Positions 8,134 to 16,326 of a DNA stretch of 64,000 nucleotides are shown here, piece by piece. A program made the translations under genes and the position numbers. The notes under the pieces were generated by a model. The model was not told the DNA's origin, made no database searches, and worked only from the letters and a program-made list of their open reading frames with translations. Numbering within the stretch: position 1 is the first letter of the stretch; each line of letters opens with the position of its first letter. This stretch comes from Enterococcus sp. ZJ1622 (GTDB lineage: Bacteria; Bacillota; Bacilli; Lactobacillales; Enterococcaceae), in NCBI RefSeq assembly GCF_011038845.1, contig NZ_JAAKDW010000010.1:62001-126000 (forward strand), read 5' to 3'.

Positions 8134-10101
8134 TCATTTCAACGCTGCAAGATCTTGCAGCTTCCATTTCATTTCTCTTGCGATCTCGCGCGGGGTCAAC
8201 GGTTCTGGACTCGTAATGTAGTTCGTGACGTTGATATCCCCTTCTTTTTGTTCGCCGATCACGCCACGCACCGCAGTCTCCACATAGCCCATCAGTGTAT
8301 CGATCGGAGCGACTGCTTCAGCGCCGGCTTCGCCACCAATCATGGGGTTAGGCCCGTTCATACCAAAAAAAGTCGGTTGTGTCAAAATCCCACCTTTTGC
8401 AAAAAATTCTAGCGTTGGAGGTCCATTTTTGATCCAGTCTAAAGGATTTATCGAGCCATTCTTGATTCGAAATTGTGGTAATTTGATTTCAGGAAATTTC
8501 AAATTAAAATTAAATAATCCTTTTATCGTGTCTATTACTCCTTTTATGAAATCTTTTACTGCGTTCATCGGCCCTTCAACAGCACTTTTCACTCCATTAA
8601 AAATACCCGACACTGTATTGGACAAACTACTCCACACATTCGATATCGTATTTTTCACGGCATTTACTACTGTACTGATCGCTGAACTGATCCCATTCCA
8701 AATATTGGAGACCGTATTCCGCAGTCCGTTAAACAGATTCACTGCCGTTGAAACGATCCCACTGACTACAGATGAAACCACACTCTTGATGGCATTCCAG
8801 ACCGTAGAAGCCACATTTCGAACACCGTTGAAAATATTCGTGATATTGTTCCATAACCCAGTAAAGAAGGAAACAACTGCGCTGACTACCGCTTGAACGA
8901 TCGTACTGATCGTTGACTTGATTGCGTCCCATACCGCCAAAGCAGTATTTTTGATACCTTGCCAAATATTTGCTAGAGCAGGACCGATGGAAGACCAGTT
9001 CTGATAAAGATAGATTCCTATGGCTATCAAGGCAGTGATCGCCGCAATAACTAAGGTGATAGGCGAGGTCAGGACAGCCATGATCGCAGAAAATGCAGTA
9101 GTTGCAGCAGTAGCGATACTTGTTGCCGCGGCATATATACCTTGAGCGATCGCACCGGCGTTCAACGCAAGTGCAAGGACGCCAATAGCGCCAGCCACCA
9201 AAGTAATATAGGGTGCTGCTCCTTGCAATTGGGTCAAATCATTGATGAAGGAGCTGAAAAATCCAGGAAGCTGCTGGACAGCTCTGCCTGCATCTTCCAG
9301 ACCTTTTGTGATATTTTCAATAATAGGCGTTAACGCTTCTAGTATCGGTGTGCCGATTTTCGCCAAGAAATCTTGCCAGCTTTGTTTCAGATTCTCCGTG
9401 ACATTCTGATAATTCCCTGCTTCATTACTTGCCTGTCCGATAACGCCGGATTGTTCCAATAAATTTTTTGCATAATCAAGCCGTGTCGCTTGTTTGGTCG
9501 CTTCATCCAACTTTCCCCATTCCTCAGTTGAACCGACGATCCCTTCTTGGATGGCAAATTGGGCCATCTGCGTATCATCGGCTAATAAGCCAATCGATTC
9601 GCCTGCTTCATAATTGCCATTTAAAAAAGAAGTCATCGAACCTGACGCATCCTCGAGACTTGTCCCGTAAAAAGCTGAGGCATCTGCAGCTAGCATTGAA
9701 GCTTGTTCAGACTTCTTCATCGCTGTTTCGGTATCCATGCCCAATCCTTTGAACAACGAAGTCATGCTTGAAAAAGTGGGTTTGATGCGTTCAGGCAAGA
9801 TGTTCATCTTGCTTCCCATTTTTTCGACGGTTTTTTGTGCGATCGGTTCAAGCTCTCCGAATACTTGACCGAATTGCGAGCTTAATTCCTGCGCGCTGGA
9901 AGCAGCCTGTACGGTCATTTTCCCAAAATCGATCATTTTTTCAGGTGTAAAAACAGCAGAGATTTTCTCTGATGCTTTCGTGAAAAAACCTTCCAACTTG
10001 TCTGCTACGGTGTTCCCCTTTTTTTCTGTTGCATCCAGGTCACTTGTGACTTGCTTGATATCCAGATTTATCGTGCCGATCAGTGTGAATACGTCTCCCA
10101 T
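8134..10101 (-). CDS. phage tail tape measure protein
   Basis: 655 residues, the longest gene of the element. The N-terminal helical region contains the TMP/PhageMin tail motif area (SSAQELSSQFGQVFGELEPIAQKTV..). Then come two hydrophobic segments (about 290-365, YITLVAGAIGVLALALNAGA and LVIAAITALIAIGIYL) and a long array of Trp-spaced helical repeats (VWDAIKSTI.., VWNAIKSVV.., IWNGISSAI..). The C-terminal FAKGGILTQPTFFG..MIGGEAGAEAV is characteristic. At about 0.15 nm per residue (general rule) it predicts a tail near 100 nm, so a siphovirus-type particle. Its start overlaps the gpT frame. Confidence 0.92.
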   Translation of the reverse strand: MGDVFTLIGTINLDIKQVTSDLDATEKKGNTVADKLEGFFTKASEKISAVFTPEKMIDFGKMTVQAASSAQELSSQFGQVFGELEPIAQKTVEKMGSKMNILPERIKPTFSSMTSLFKGLGMDTETAMKKSEQASMLAADASAFYGTSLEDASGSMTSFLNGNYEAGESIGLLADDTQMAQFAIQEGIVGSTEEWGKLDEATKQATRLDYAKNLLEQSGVIGQASNEAGNYQNVTENLKQSWQDFLAKIGTPILEALTPIIENITKGLEDAGRAVQQLPGFFSSFINDLTQLQGAAPYITLVAGAIGVLALALNAGAIAQGIYAAATSIATAATTAFSAIMAVLTSPITLVIAAITALIAIGIYLYQNWSSIGPALANIWQGIKNTALAVWDAIKSTISTIVQAVVSAVVSFFTGLWNNITNIFNGVRNVASTVWNAIKSVVSSVVSGIVSTAVNLFNGLRNTVSNIWNGISSAISTVVNAVKNTISNVWSSLSNTVSGIFNGVKSAVEGPMNAVKDFIKGVIDTIKGLFNFNLKFPEIKLPQFRIKNGSINPLDWIKNGPPTLEFFAKGGILTQPTFFGMNGPNPMIGGEAGAEAVAPIDTLMGYVETAVRGVIGEQKEGDINVTNYITSPEPLTPREIAREMKWKLQDLAALK

Positions 10102-10448
10102 CCTCTCACCTCGCTTTCTGGAAGGTCATTCGGTTTGATGAACTGGTAAGCAAAGGCTAATGCTTTTTCCTGCTCTTCTTTGCTGATTGTTTTCGTTTGC
10201 TGATTCCTTCCTTTTCTGACGCCTTGCTGCTTCTTGAATTCATTGAACGATTGTGTCATTTGTGTGTGCAGCCATTGTTCTCTCAACGCTTCTTCCTGCT
10301 GTTCTTCAAACAGCCATAGGATAAAATCTGCTGTATCCCTTAGCGAGTATGTCCGCAAAAGCAGGAGAGGATCACCATATCTTTTGAACAGTAGATCCTT
10401 CACCCGAAGTTCGCCGTCTGTCAGTTCAATAAGGAAGCGATAGATGAG
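10080..10448 (-). CDS. tail assembly chaperone gpT part, expressed as gpGT by -1 frameshift
   Basis: The frame reads LIYRFLIELTDGELRVKDLL, then RYGDPLLLLRTYSL...ADFILWLFEEQQEEALREQW.. and ends with a Gln/Lys-rich tail overlapping the tape measure start. There is no good independent start (only GTG at 10403). It is reached from the upstream chaperone frame by a -1 slip on TTTTTTC (10448-10454). The fusion would be about 244 residues using ATG 10813. By analogy with lambda gpG/gpGT and most siphophages, both products coat the tape measure and recruit tail tube subunits. Confidence 0.8.
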   Translation of the reverse strand, partial: LIYRFLIELTDGELRVKDLLFKRYGDPLLLLRTYSLRDTADFILWLFEEQQEEALREQWLHTQMTQSFNEFKKQQGVRKGRNQQTKTISKEEQEKALAFAYQFIKPNDLPESEVRGWETYSH

Positions 10449-10813
10449 AAAAAATCGGAAAGCTCCGGTTTCTTGAAAAATTGAATGATCAATGTCGTAT
10501 ATTCTTTCAATCCCAAAGCTGAAATGTCCGAGACCCCTGTCTTGGTCAACTCTGCTAATAGTTCATTGATATCAGATTTCACGTTCTTTAGATTCAGCAA
10601 TGTTTTTTGGAGCATAGAGGCTGCCATTTCCATGCCACGTTTCTGCGCCTCTTTTTCAACTTGTTTGTTCAGTTTCGGATCGTCTGTTTGAGCAGAAGCT
10701 GTCGGGTTTTTTTCAAATATTTTCACGAATTCATCTTTGACATCCAGTTTTCCGATAATCGATAATAAAGAAAACAGATCCTCACCTTTTAATTCTCGCA
10801 TTTCCATTCTCAT
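10421..10813 (-). CDS. tail assembly chaperone gpG
   Basis: 130 residues from ATG 10813. The frame is open further upstream, but GGAGGAG sits 6-8 bases before this codon, and upstream Met codons overlap or precede it. Helical, with RELKGEDLFSLLSIIGKL at the N-terminus and IIQFFKKPELSDFFSSIASLL at the end, like the short chaperone encoded between major tail protein and tape measure. The slippery TTTTTTC lies in its last codons. Helps tail assembly and is normally absent from mature particles. Confidence 0.8.
   Translation of the reverse strand: MRMEMRELKGEDLFSLLSIIGKLDVKDEFVKIFEKNPTASAQTDDPKLNKQVEKEAQKRGMEMAASMLQKTLLNLKNVKSDINELLAELTKTGVSDISALGLKEYTTLIIQFFKKPELSDFFSSIASLLN
10448..10454 (-). 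promoter_or_regulatory. -1 ribosomal frameshift site (TTTTTTC), gpG to gpGT
   Basis: On the minus strand the zero-frame codons are GAT TTT TTC TCA, so T TTT TTC is a canonical X-XXY-YYZ heptamer. After a -1 slip the next codon is CTC, and the frame stays open through the 122-codon downstream chaperone part. Confidence 0.8.
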
Positions 10814-10836
10814 GATCATTCTCCTCCATTTGCTTT

Positions 10837-11439
10837 TTATGCTGTTGTTGTACTTGGATAATAGATACGCCACGGAAACTCGTCTTTGGCTAATTGTTCA
10901 TAGGTTGCATTCGCAGTGATTTCCTGTTCGATCACTGCTTCTTTGTTATCCTCTGTTTTCAAAGCCAGTCCGCTTTTGACCAAACCTTGGTCGATGACAA
11001 CGATGACCGGCTGCTTCGTTCCATTATGGATACCGGCGATCGCCAAAGAAGAAATATAATCTCCTTCACTCAAATAACGCTTTGGTTTGATGATCATATA
11101 TCCTTCCGGCGCCTCTTCTTCAGTAGTCGAGGCAAGAGTGCCATTGATCGAGCGCCGCAAATTTTCTGCGGTCAGTTCAATCAGGTTCGCCTTGATCGAG
11201 GCAGTTGCAGACTCTAATACATTCAAGCCGACAACATCCATGACGTAAGTGCCATCTACTTCTACTTTTCGATAAGAAAGCTCCGAATTGAATTCTACAC
11301 CGCCGCTAGTGGCGCCCATCGGTGTTCCTGTAAATTCTTTGGTTTCTGTGTCATATCTGAAATCAGTGAACACTGTCGCTGAATCAATAATGAAATTCTC
11401 TGCAGTTTTTTCTGTGTAACCTGTTTTAATCAATCCCAT
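10837..11439 (-). CDS. phage major tail (tube) protein
   Basis: 200 residues, a beta-rich tail-tube-type protein starting MGLIKTGYTEKTAENFIIDSATVFTDF, with ATSGGVEFNSELSYRKVEVDG and VMDVVGLNVLESATASIKANL blocks that I associate with major tail proteins of enterococcal and staphylococcal siphophages. It lies between the tail terminator and the gpG/gpGT chaperones, the invariant position. No appended Ig-like domain is seen here, unlike the capsid. Confidence 0.85.
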   Translation of the reverse strand: MGLIKTGYTEKTAENFIIDSATVFTDFRYDTETKEFTGTPMGATSGGVEFNSELSYRKVEVDGTYVMDVVGLNVLESATASIKANLIELTAENLRRSINGTLASTTEEEAPEGYMIIKPKRYLSEGDYISSLAIAGIHNGTKQPVIVVIDQGLVKSGLALKTEDNKEAVIEQEITANATYEQLAKDEFPWRIYYPSTTTA

Positions 11440-11809
11440 AGTTTATTAACCTCCAATCGACCGCTATATAAAAGCGGACGTTCCTTCTTTTCAATTGTTC
11501 GTCACCTGTTGGCACTTTTGCTGATCCTTCAAAGCGGAACGAAAGATTCAAAGCAGGCGTTAAAATCCGTTGATAATCAAGTGCTGTCTTTAGTTTCTCT
11601 TCTAAATTCAGTAGATTCAAAAATGAATCATCCCGATCAAACAGATCGATATCGAGATAAAAGCCATCCTGGTTGCGTCTGATCGGTTCAGAATCGAGAT
11701 TGAATGTGCCGTAAGGATAGATGATATTCTTTCGTTTATTCATCTCGAAGAAGATTTCTGTATCTATCCCTTGCAGGATCTGTGTCAGCTCGATCAATAA
11801 TCCTTCCAT
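11426..11809 (-). CDS. phage tail terminator / tail completion protein
   Basis: 127 residues. The layout (LLIELTQILQGIDTEIFFEMN, then YPYGTFNLDSEPIRR, a central helix LNLEEKLKTAL and a final YIAVDWRLINYG strand) fits the small tail-completion proteins that cap the tube. Its stop overlaps the start of the major tail gene by 14 bp. Assignment is by size, order and weak motif memory. Confidence 0.65.
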   Translation of the reverse strand: MEGLLIELTQILQGIDTEIFFEMNKRKNIIYPYGTFNLDSEPIRRNQDGFYLDIDLFDRDDSFLNLLNLEEKLKTALDYQRILTPALNLSFRFEGSAKVPTGDEQLKRRNVRFYIAVDWRLINYGID

Positions 11810-12220
11810 TTATCCTCCTCCATTAAACTTCGTGTTGTATTCCTCATCCAGCAATTGTTGGATCACTTGCTTGTTTTGGCGGAAAGCAGGCCTCAAAAAA
11901 GGGGAGGCTTCTGTTACGTTTGTTGCTTCTTCTGAGTCACTCTTGGTTTTATGCGCATTTTTGCTGATAGGTTCACCTGTTCCGAATTCGACGAGTGGCG
12001 CTTCTTGATCTTGGGACCCCAGTTTTCCAACAACCATTGCATCCGTTAACCGGACATCAGAAACAAGGTGATTACCTATGGCTCGATGCTCGCTTCCCAG
12101 ATTCTTTTTCGCCGCATCCTTGACTACTTCCAACGCTTCTGTTGCAGCCGAGGCGGTAGCAGAAGCAATCAGATCAGTCACTGTTTCTTTTCTGCTGATA
12201 AACTGAAAATCACTTTTCAT
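11810..12220 (-). CDS. HK97 gp10-like tail-completion protein
   Basis: 136 residues: an amphipathic start, ALEVVKDAAKKNL, a conserved-looking VEFGTGEPISKNAHKTKS region and ASPFLRPAFRQNKQVIQQLL. The PFLRPAF...I.Q.L signature is typical of HK97 gp10 family proteins at the head-tail junction. It abuts the terminator gene and overlaps the head-closure gene by 11 bp, so translation is probably coupled. Confidence 0.8.
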   Translation of the reverse strand: MKSDFQFISRKETVTDLIASATASAATEALEVVKDAAKKNLGSEHRAIGNHLVSDVRLTDAMVVGKLGSQDQEAPLVEFGTGEPISKNAHKTKSDSEEATNVTEASPFLRPAFRQNKQVIQQLLDEEYNTKFNGGG

Positions 12221-12554
12221 AACGATCCCCGCTAAACTTCAGATACAGTTCATTATGATGATGCAAGTTAAGTGGATCATCTGCTAGTGTGATCTCGTAC
12301 CATCGATTCTCTTCGTCTATAAGCTTCATCGCATTTGTGATACCAGCTGTGTATTCAGTAGTCACTACGATATGGGTCGACTCTTCGACAAAGGCATTTT
12401 GCATGAGTTGACCGTCATCTCCTGACAAAAAATCCAGGTAACCGTCAATCACCGCATATTCCTCCCAGCTATCGCTCAGCCCGCCTATATGATCTGGGAT
12501 TTGCTCTGATAGTTGTTGGATACGAAATCGTTGCGTTCTATACATCAGCCCCAC
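12210..12554 (-). CDS. phage head-closure / head-tail adaptor
   Basis: 114 residues, compact and beta-rich (YRTQRFRIQQLSEQIPD, YAVIDGYLDFLSGDD, ESTHIVVTTEYTAGIT, RWYEITLADDPLN), like SPP1 gp16-type stoppers that seal the head after packaging. Position between the gp6-like connector and the gp10-like protein supports it; overlaps both neighbours by about 10 bp. Confidence 0.7.
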   Translation of the reverse strand: MGLMYRTQRFRIQQLSEQIPDHIGGLSDSWEEYAVIDGYLDFLSGDDGQLMQNAFVEESTHIVVTTEYTAGITNAMKLIDEENRWYEITLADDPLNLHHHNELYLKFSGDRYEK

Positions 12555-13078
12555 CTCATTTTTTTATATTTGTTAAGAAAGTTGAACTTTGCAATAGGGA
12601 AGCCATCCACTGTCTCTGCTGTGCTCCGATCATCATAAGTAATCGTCATGCGTGCAATCGATTCTGATTTGATCCCTATTTTCGTACGCATCTGTTGGTT
12701 GTATTTGATCAGTTCTTCCACTCCGTAACGGATATCTGGCGGATACTCGATTTTCGTCAAGAATGCATCAAAAAAAGAACCATCAAAAAATGGTTCTTTA
12801 ACAGTTGTTTCGATCGTTTTGTCCTTGATTGACAGGATTGTGGTCAGACCGTCATTTTGTCTTGAGCCGCTGATCTGGATCGTATCTCCTGCACGAAGGC
12901 CTTCTGGTGCGCTGACCAAAAGAATCGATTTATCAGAAAATGTGAGGTGTTTGTAACGGATGTAGATATTCTGGAACGGATTGTTGCTTAACTGACGAAT
13001 CATTTGTTCATAGGCGTCTAATTCTCTCTGCTCTATAGCAGGATCGATCTTTTGCGCTTCTTCTAATGGGATAATCAT
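12545..13078 (-). CDS. phage head-tail connector (gp6/gp15-like)
   Basis: 177 residues from ATG 13078, chosen because AAAGGAG stands 7 bases upstream; the frame is open to 13102. Helical N-terminus (LEEAQKIDPAIEQRELDAYEQMIRQL), a central beta insertion (TLTFSD-like to TTILSIKDKTIETTV), then helical IRYGVEELIKYNQQMRTKIG and ARMTITYDD. It sits just after the capsid (and its Ig extension) where connectors are encoded. The central beta insertion is larger than in minimal connectors. Confidence 0.7.
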   Translation of the reverse strand: MIIPLEEAQKIDPAIEQRELDAYEQMIRQLSNNPFQNIYIRYKHLTFSDKSILLVSAPEGLRAGDTIQISGSRQNDGLTTILSIKDKTIETTVKEPFFDGSFFDAFLTKIEYPPDIRYGVEELIKYNQQMRTKIGIKSESIARMTITYDDRSTAETVDGFPIAKFNFLNKYKKMRWG

Positions 13079-13103
13079 CGTTTCGCTCCTTTCATTATCC
13101 AAA

Positions 13104-13391
13104 CTAGCGGATGTCTTGGCCGGTCACTGTTATCTCCGTACGGAATGTTCCTGATACAAAAGTAAATACAGCAGTCCCAGGAGCATGGATCGTTCCAGTA
13201 AAAGATTCGCCTTCTTTTGAAATAGAAGCGATCGTCTCGTCGCTAGATGTCCCCACAGTATTTCCGATCACTGTTTCAGCATTTACTGCATCAACCGGGA
13301 TAGTCGAAATGGTAAAGTTTTTAGTATCGCCTACTTTAGCGGTCCATGTTTTTTGACTGGCAATAATGCCTTCTGCTGTAGGCGCTAGACT
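13104..13391 (-). CDS. Ig-like C-terminal extension of the capsid protein, reached by -1 frameshift
   Basis: Open for 95 codons in the -1 frame relative to the capsid gene, with no plausible start codon or ribosome site of its own. It begins SLAPTAEGIIASQKTWTA and continues with beta-strand-like segments (VGDTKNFTISTIPVD, ETVIGNTVGTSSDETIASIS, GTAVFTFVSGTFRTEITVTG). The layout resembles Big_2/Ig-like domains. Fusion to capsid residue 281 gives about 376 residues. Ig-like domains appended to phage structural proteins by programmed frameshift are established; such domains decorate the particle surface and may bind carbohydrate. Confidence 0.8.
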   Translation of the reverse strand, partial: SLAPTAEGIIASQKTWTAKVGDTKNFTISTIPVDAVNAETVIGNTVGTSSDETIASISKEGESFTGTIHAPGTAVFTFVSGTFRTEITVTGQDIR

Positions 13392-14233
13392 TTTTTTATT
13401 GCTTTGACGATCGCCTTTTTATTCGTCTCTGGGATGTATGAACCGTATTTTACTAAGGATTGCATCGCCACACCAAAGAATTCAGGCACTTCAGTCAGCA
13501 CGCGATATTCATTGAAACCGGTAAACGGTTTTCCGATTCCATCGGCAGAAAAATAAGCGACTTCATCTTCAACGAAACGTGCGGTCGGCGTCTCAATCAA
13601 GAAAAACCCTTTGAATTTATAAAGAGTATTGTCACTGATATTTACTTGCGCATTTTTATCGGTCTTCGCCAAATTGTTGTCAATGAGAAAATTATAAATA
13701 TCGGGTGTGACATACGCACGTTTTGCAACATCAGGATCTACTTCATTATTTGCAAAAGCTGCCGAAGCATCATTGAACATTTTGATCACACTTGTCTCAT
13801 CTATGGCAACAAGTTCGAGTACTTTCCCCGCATTTTCTGATAGTTTTGCTCCCAACGCTGCGTCAATCAGACGAATGATCGATGCACCTTGTTTTTCCTG
13901 TCTTTCAGCGACTGTCTGTTCTAGACCATCATTTAGATTACCGATATCAGCCCCTTCATTGATCGCTTTAGCCGCTTCATAATCCACATCGATGTCTTGA
14001 GCGATAATTTCATTCATTTCGCCCAAGCGCCCTCCAGTGAGCGATTTGGTCTTGTCATAATCATTTACGACAACATCCATATCGGAAACTTTCACTGTGA
14101 ATGCTTTCGCACTGTTTGATACACCATCAAGGACTTCTAACGTCCCTCCGAAAGAATTCAGAAAATAAGATTTTGCTTTAAACAAGACAGGTAGTAATTC
14201 TTTGAATTGTTTTGAATAGATTTTTGTGGTCAT
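13385..14233 (-). CDS. phage major capsid protein
   Basis: 282 residues. Starts MTTKIYSKQFKELLPVLFKAKSYFLNSFGG and contains GGRLGEMNEIIAQDIDVDYEAAKAINEG, KRAYVTPDIYNFLID and FKGFFLIETPTARF: an HK97-like fold protein of the type with a separate scaffold and no maturation protease in the cluster. It ends IKAIKKV-stop, with the slippery A AAA AAA overlapping its last codons, so a minority of copies probably carries the Ig-like extension. ATG follows the scaffold gene with 15 bp spacing and a GGAGG-like site. Confidence 0.85.
   Translation of the reverse strand: MTTKIYSKQFKELLPVLFKAKSYFLNSFGGTLEVLDGVSNSAKAFTVKVSDMDVVVNDYDKTKSLTGGRLGEMNEIIAQDIDVDYEAAKAINEGADIGNLNDGLEQTVAERQEKQGASIIRLIDAALGAKLSENAGKVLELVAIDETSVIKMFNDASAAFANNEVDPDVAKRAYVTPDIYNFLIDNNLAKTDKNAQVNISDNTLYKFKGFFLIETPTARFVEDEVAYFSADGIGKPFTGFNEYRVLTEVPEFFGVAMQSLVKYGSYIPETNKKAIVKAIKKV
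13391..13397 (-). promoter_or_regulatory. -1 ribosomal frameshift site (AAAAAAA), capsid to Ig-like extension
   Basis: The zero frame reads GCA ATA AAA AAA GTC TAG; A AAA AAA is a canonical slippery heptamer two codons before the stop. Slipping -1 gives AGT CTA GCG CCT ACA and an open frame of 95 codons. A short GCCT/AGGC stem starts about 7 bases downstream and might stimulate slippage (weak). Confidence 0.75.
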
Positions 14234-14248
14234 TGATTTTTCCTCCAG

Positions 14249-14806
14249 TTAATTATATTTGGCCAAGATCTCAGCAAATGGATCATACGCTGCCGACGCT
14301 GTACCAGTTGGCAGCTTATTATCCATGATCTGGTACCCCGTTTGAGTTGTTTTTTCGTTGTGATGTTCTTCTGTCGAAAAATGTTCAGGTAAAGATGCCT
14401 GCAGCTCGTTGATTTTTTCTTCAAGTTCTTTGACTTGTCCGTCTTCGCCCAATTCTAATTTTCCTAATTTAAAAAGTACGTAATCAAGGTCTTTCACGTT
14501 TCTTGCTCGAAGTGCCTGTGTTGTCTGCAAGCTGATTCTCATTTCTTTGTTTTCTTCAATGGAACGAGCATATTTTTCCTGAAGAGCTGTCAATTCTTTT
14601 TGAACATCCGGATGTTCAGTCATCTGGTTCTTTACCGATTCGAAAGCTTCGGTTGTTTCCGTCAATTGTTTCGCTATATGGTTGTACTGATCTTTAGGAA
14701 CAGCATTTACAGGAAATTGTTTGTCAATCTCTTTATTTGCCTGTTCTAGGTCGATCATTCCATCTTCATCGGTATGTTTGATCAAAATCTTGCGAATCCA
14801 TTCCAT
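14249..14806 (-). CDS. phage scaffolding protein (GP20-like)
   Basis: 185 residues from ATG 14806. An ATG four codons upstream overlaps the GGAGG that serves this start. Almost fully helical and coiled-coil: NKEIDKQFPVNAVPKDQYN, LTETTEAFESVKNQMTE, LTALQEKYARSIEENKEMR, and a VKDLDYVLFKLGKLEL helix characteristic of phage GP20-type scaffolds (KDLD...L.). The C-terminal TASAAYDPFAEILAKYN may contact capsid. Directs capsid assembly, then leaves. Located between portal and capsid as expected. Confidence 0.85.
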   Translation of the reverse strand: MEWIRKILIKHTDEDGMIDLEQANKEIDKQFPVNAVPKDQYNHIAKQLTETTEAFESVKNQMTEHPDVQKELTALQEKYARSIEENKEMRISLQTTQALRARNVKDLDYVLFKLGKLELGEDGQVKELEEKINELQASLPEHFSTEEHHNEKTTQTGYQIMDNKLPTGTASAAYDPFAEILAKYN

Positions 14807-14898
14807 GTTTGCCTCCATAGCATTTGTATAGCGGTCGCTTCCGCTTAGAGTTTTTTTGATATGCCAGACAGTTTATCGTCCTGTCCAAGACACGTTAT

Positions 14899-16314
14899 TC
14901 ACAGTGAATCAGAAGAGCCTTGTAAAGATACCTGCATTTCTTCCCAATCCAAATCAAACTGTTCACAGATCAATTTGAGGACGGTCGCATCATCTAAACG
15001 AGGGGCAATCTGCATGATTGAATTAATGATGATCTGCTTCGTTTCTGCCTCGGTCTTTTCGTTTGCAACCAGATCATTCTCGTTGACCATGACTTCACGT
15101 GTGAAAGTGAAAGAAACCTCTTTCGGATCATAGGATTTATTGAATCGGCGATTGATGTCCTCAATAACGAGCTTGTTCATCCATTCAAGCATGGCATGTA
15201 GTCGTGCTTCTGTTTTGTTTGCTTTCATATTCAGCAGTGTGTAGCGCGCTTTGATAACGATATTTGTGATATTGCCATCGCCGACTTGAGTCGAATCGAA
15301 CGCCATCCCGAATTTGTAGATGTTTTCTTTGTCGATGTCCATTTTCGTCTTCCGACCTTCTGTAGGGATCGTGACTGTTTTGATATCCAGTCCGCCATCA
15401 GATCCAGTACCCACGACTTTCTTAGCTTTCACATTCTGACGTAGTTTAGATAAATCATCTCCCTGGAAACCAGATACGACATAGATTGCTTCCGCAAAGT
15501 CCTGCAAATTATTGGACAAGAAACAATTCATCAAGTCATAATCATCAATCAGCGCTTTGATTGGCTTCAAATCAGTGGTTTCTTTTTTGTTATTCGACAA
15601 ACGGTAGAAAGGAATCTGACCATAACTTCGTTGCAGCAGAGTTCCTGTTTGAGTATCTACTGCCAGAACATGTGGCCTTGGATTAAGCTCTGACGGCTCC
15701 AATTTGAAACTTTTCGTGTTTTCTGCCTCAAAAAAATAAACGACCTGATCTGTCCAGATTTCAGCATGATGCAGGATTTCACGTTTCCCTTCTCTTTCGA
15801 CTTCTGTATCATAATAGCGGCAAATACGCTGTAATTGATTTTCCTCATCATAGATCCCGAACACACAAAGGCTATCGGCGATTTGGAAACAGATACGGTC
15901 TTGCGCATTCGTCCGTGCAAAAACATATTCGGATCCTTTTTGACTCGCACCTTCGATCAGTTCTTGGAGTATGAGTTGAAAGTCAGGATCGTAATATTCT
16001 CTCAGGTATTTTTTCAGTGTTTCATCAGTTGTATCGTATTCCACTGGATTAGCCAGAAGATACTGCGTCTTCTGATCCACGATTTCAGGAAAAAAGCCAT
16101 GAGGGATACGGATATTCGAAGCAAACCTGTCTTCTTTGAAGTTACCTTCATCATCGATATAAAAGATCCGATTATTCAGAATATCATTCTCATGTTCGTA
16201 ATAGCGGACACCTTCTCTGGCTTCTCTTTTTTTCGAAGAATGGCTGTCCGCTTGAATCGCCTGTTTCAATCCGCTAGCGATCATTACTGGATCATCGCTC
16301 AATAAGGCATTCAT
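14899..16314 (-). CDS. phage portal protein (SPP1 gp6-like)
   Basis: 471 residues, the usual length. N-terminal RYYEHENDILNNRIFY, then NIRIPHGFFPEIVDQKTQYLLANPVEY, a core with LIDDYDLMNCFLSNNLQDFAEAIYV and a C-terminal NKTEARLHAMLEWMNKLVIEDI helix region typify SPP1-type portals. Forms the dodecameric ring through which DNA is packaged. Encoded 13 bp after the large terminase. No Mu F-like minor head protein follows, which is unusual but not unique. Confidence 0.9.
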   Translation of the reverse strand: MNALLSDDPVMIASGLKQAIQADSHSSKKREAREGVRYYEHENDILNNRIFYIDDEGNFKEDRFASNIRIPHGFFPEIVDQKTQYLLANPVEYDTTDETLKKYLREYYDPDFQLILQELIEGASQKGSEYVFARTNAQDRICFQIADSLCVFGIYDEENQLQRICRYYDTEVEREGKREILHHAEIWTDQVVYFFEAENTKSFKLEPSELNPRPHVLAVDTQTGTLLQRSYGQIPFYRLSNNKKETTDLKPIKALIDDYDLMNCFLSNNLQDFAEAIYVVSGFQGDDLSKLRQNVKAKKVVGTGSDGGLDIKTVTIPTEGRKTKMDIDKENIYKFGMAFDSTQVGDGNITNIVIKARYTLLNMKANKTEARLHAMLEWMNKLVIEDINRRFNKSYDPKEVSFTFTREVMVNENDLVANEKTEAETKQIIINSIMQIAPRLDDATVLKLICEQFDLDWEEMQVSLQGSSDSL

Positions 16315-16326
16315 GATCTCACCTCC

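Noticed and set aside
8342..8896. 184-codon plus-strand ORF inside the tape measure gene
   Set aside because: Repetitive shadow of the Trp-spaced repeats of the tape measure protein.
13111..13356. 81-codon plus-strand ORF antisense to the capsid extension
   Set aside because: Shadow of the Ig-like -1 frame on the minus strand, which is longer, in operon orientation and explained by the slippery site.
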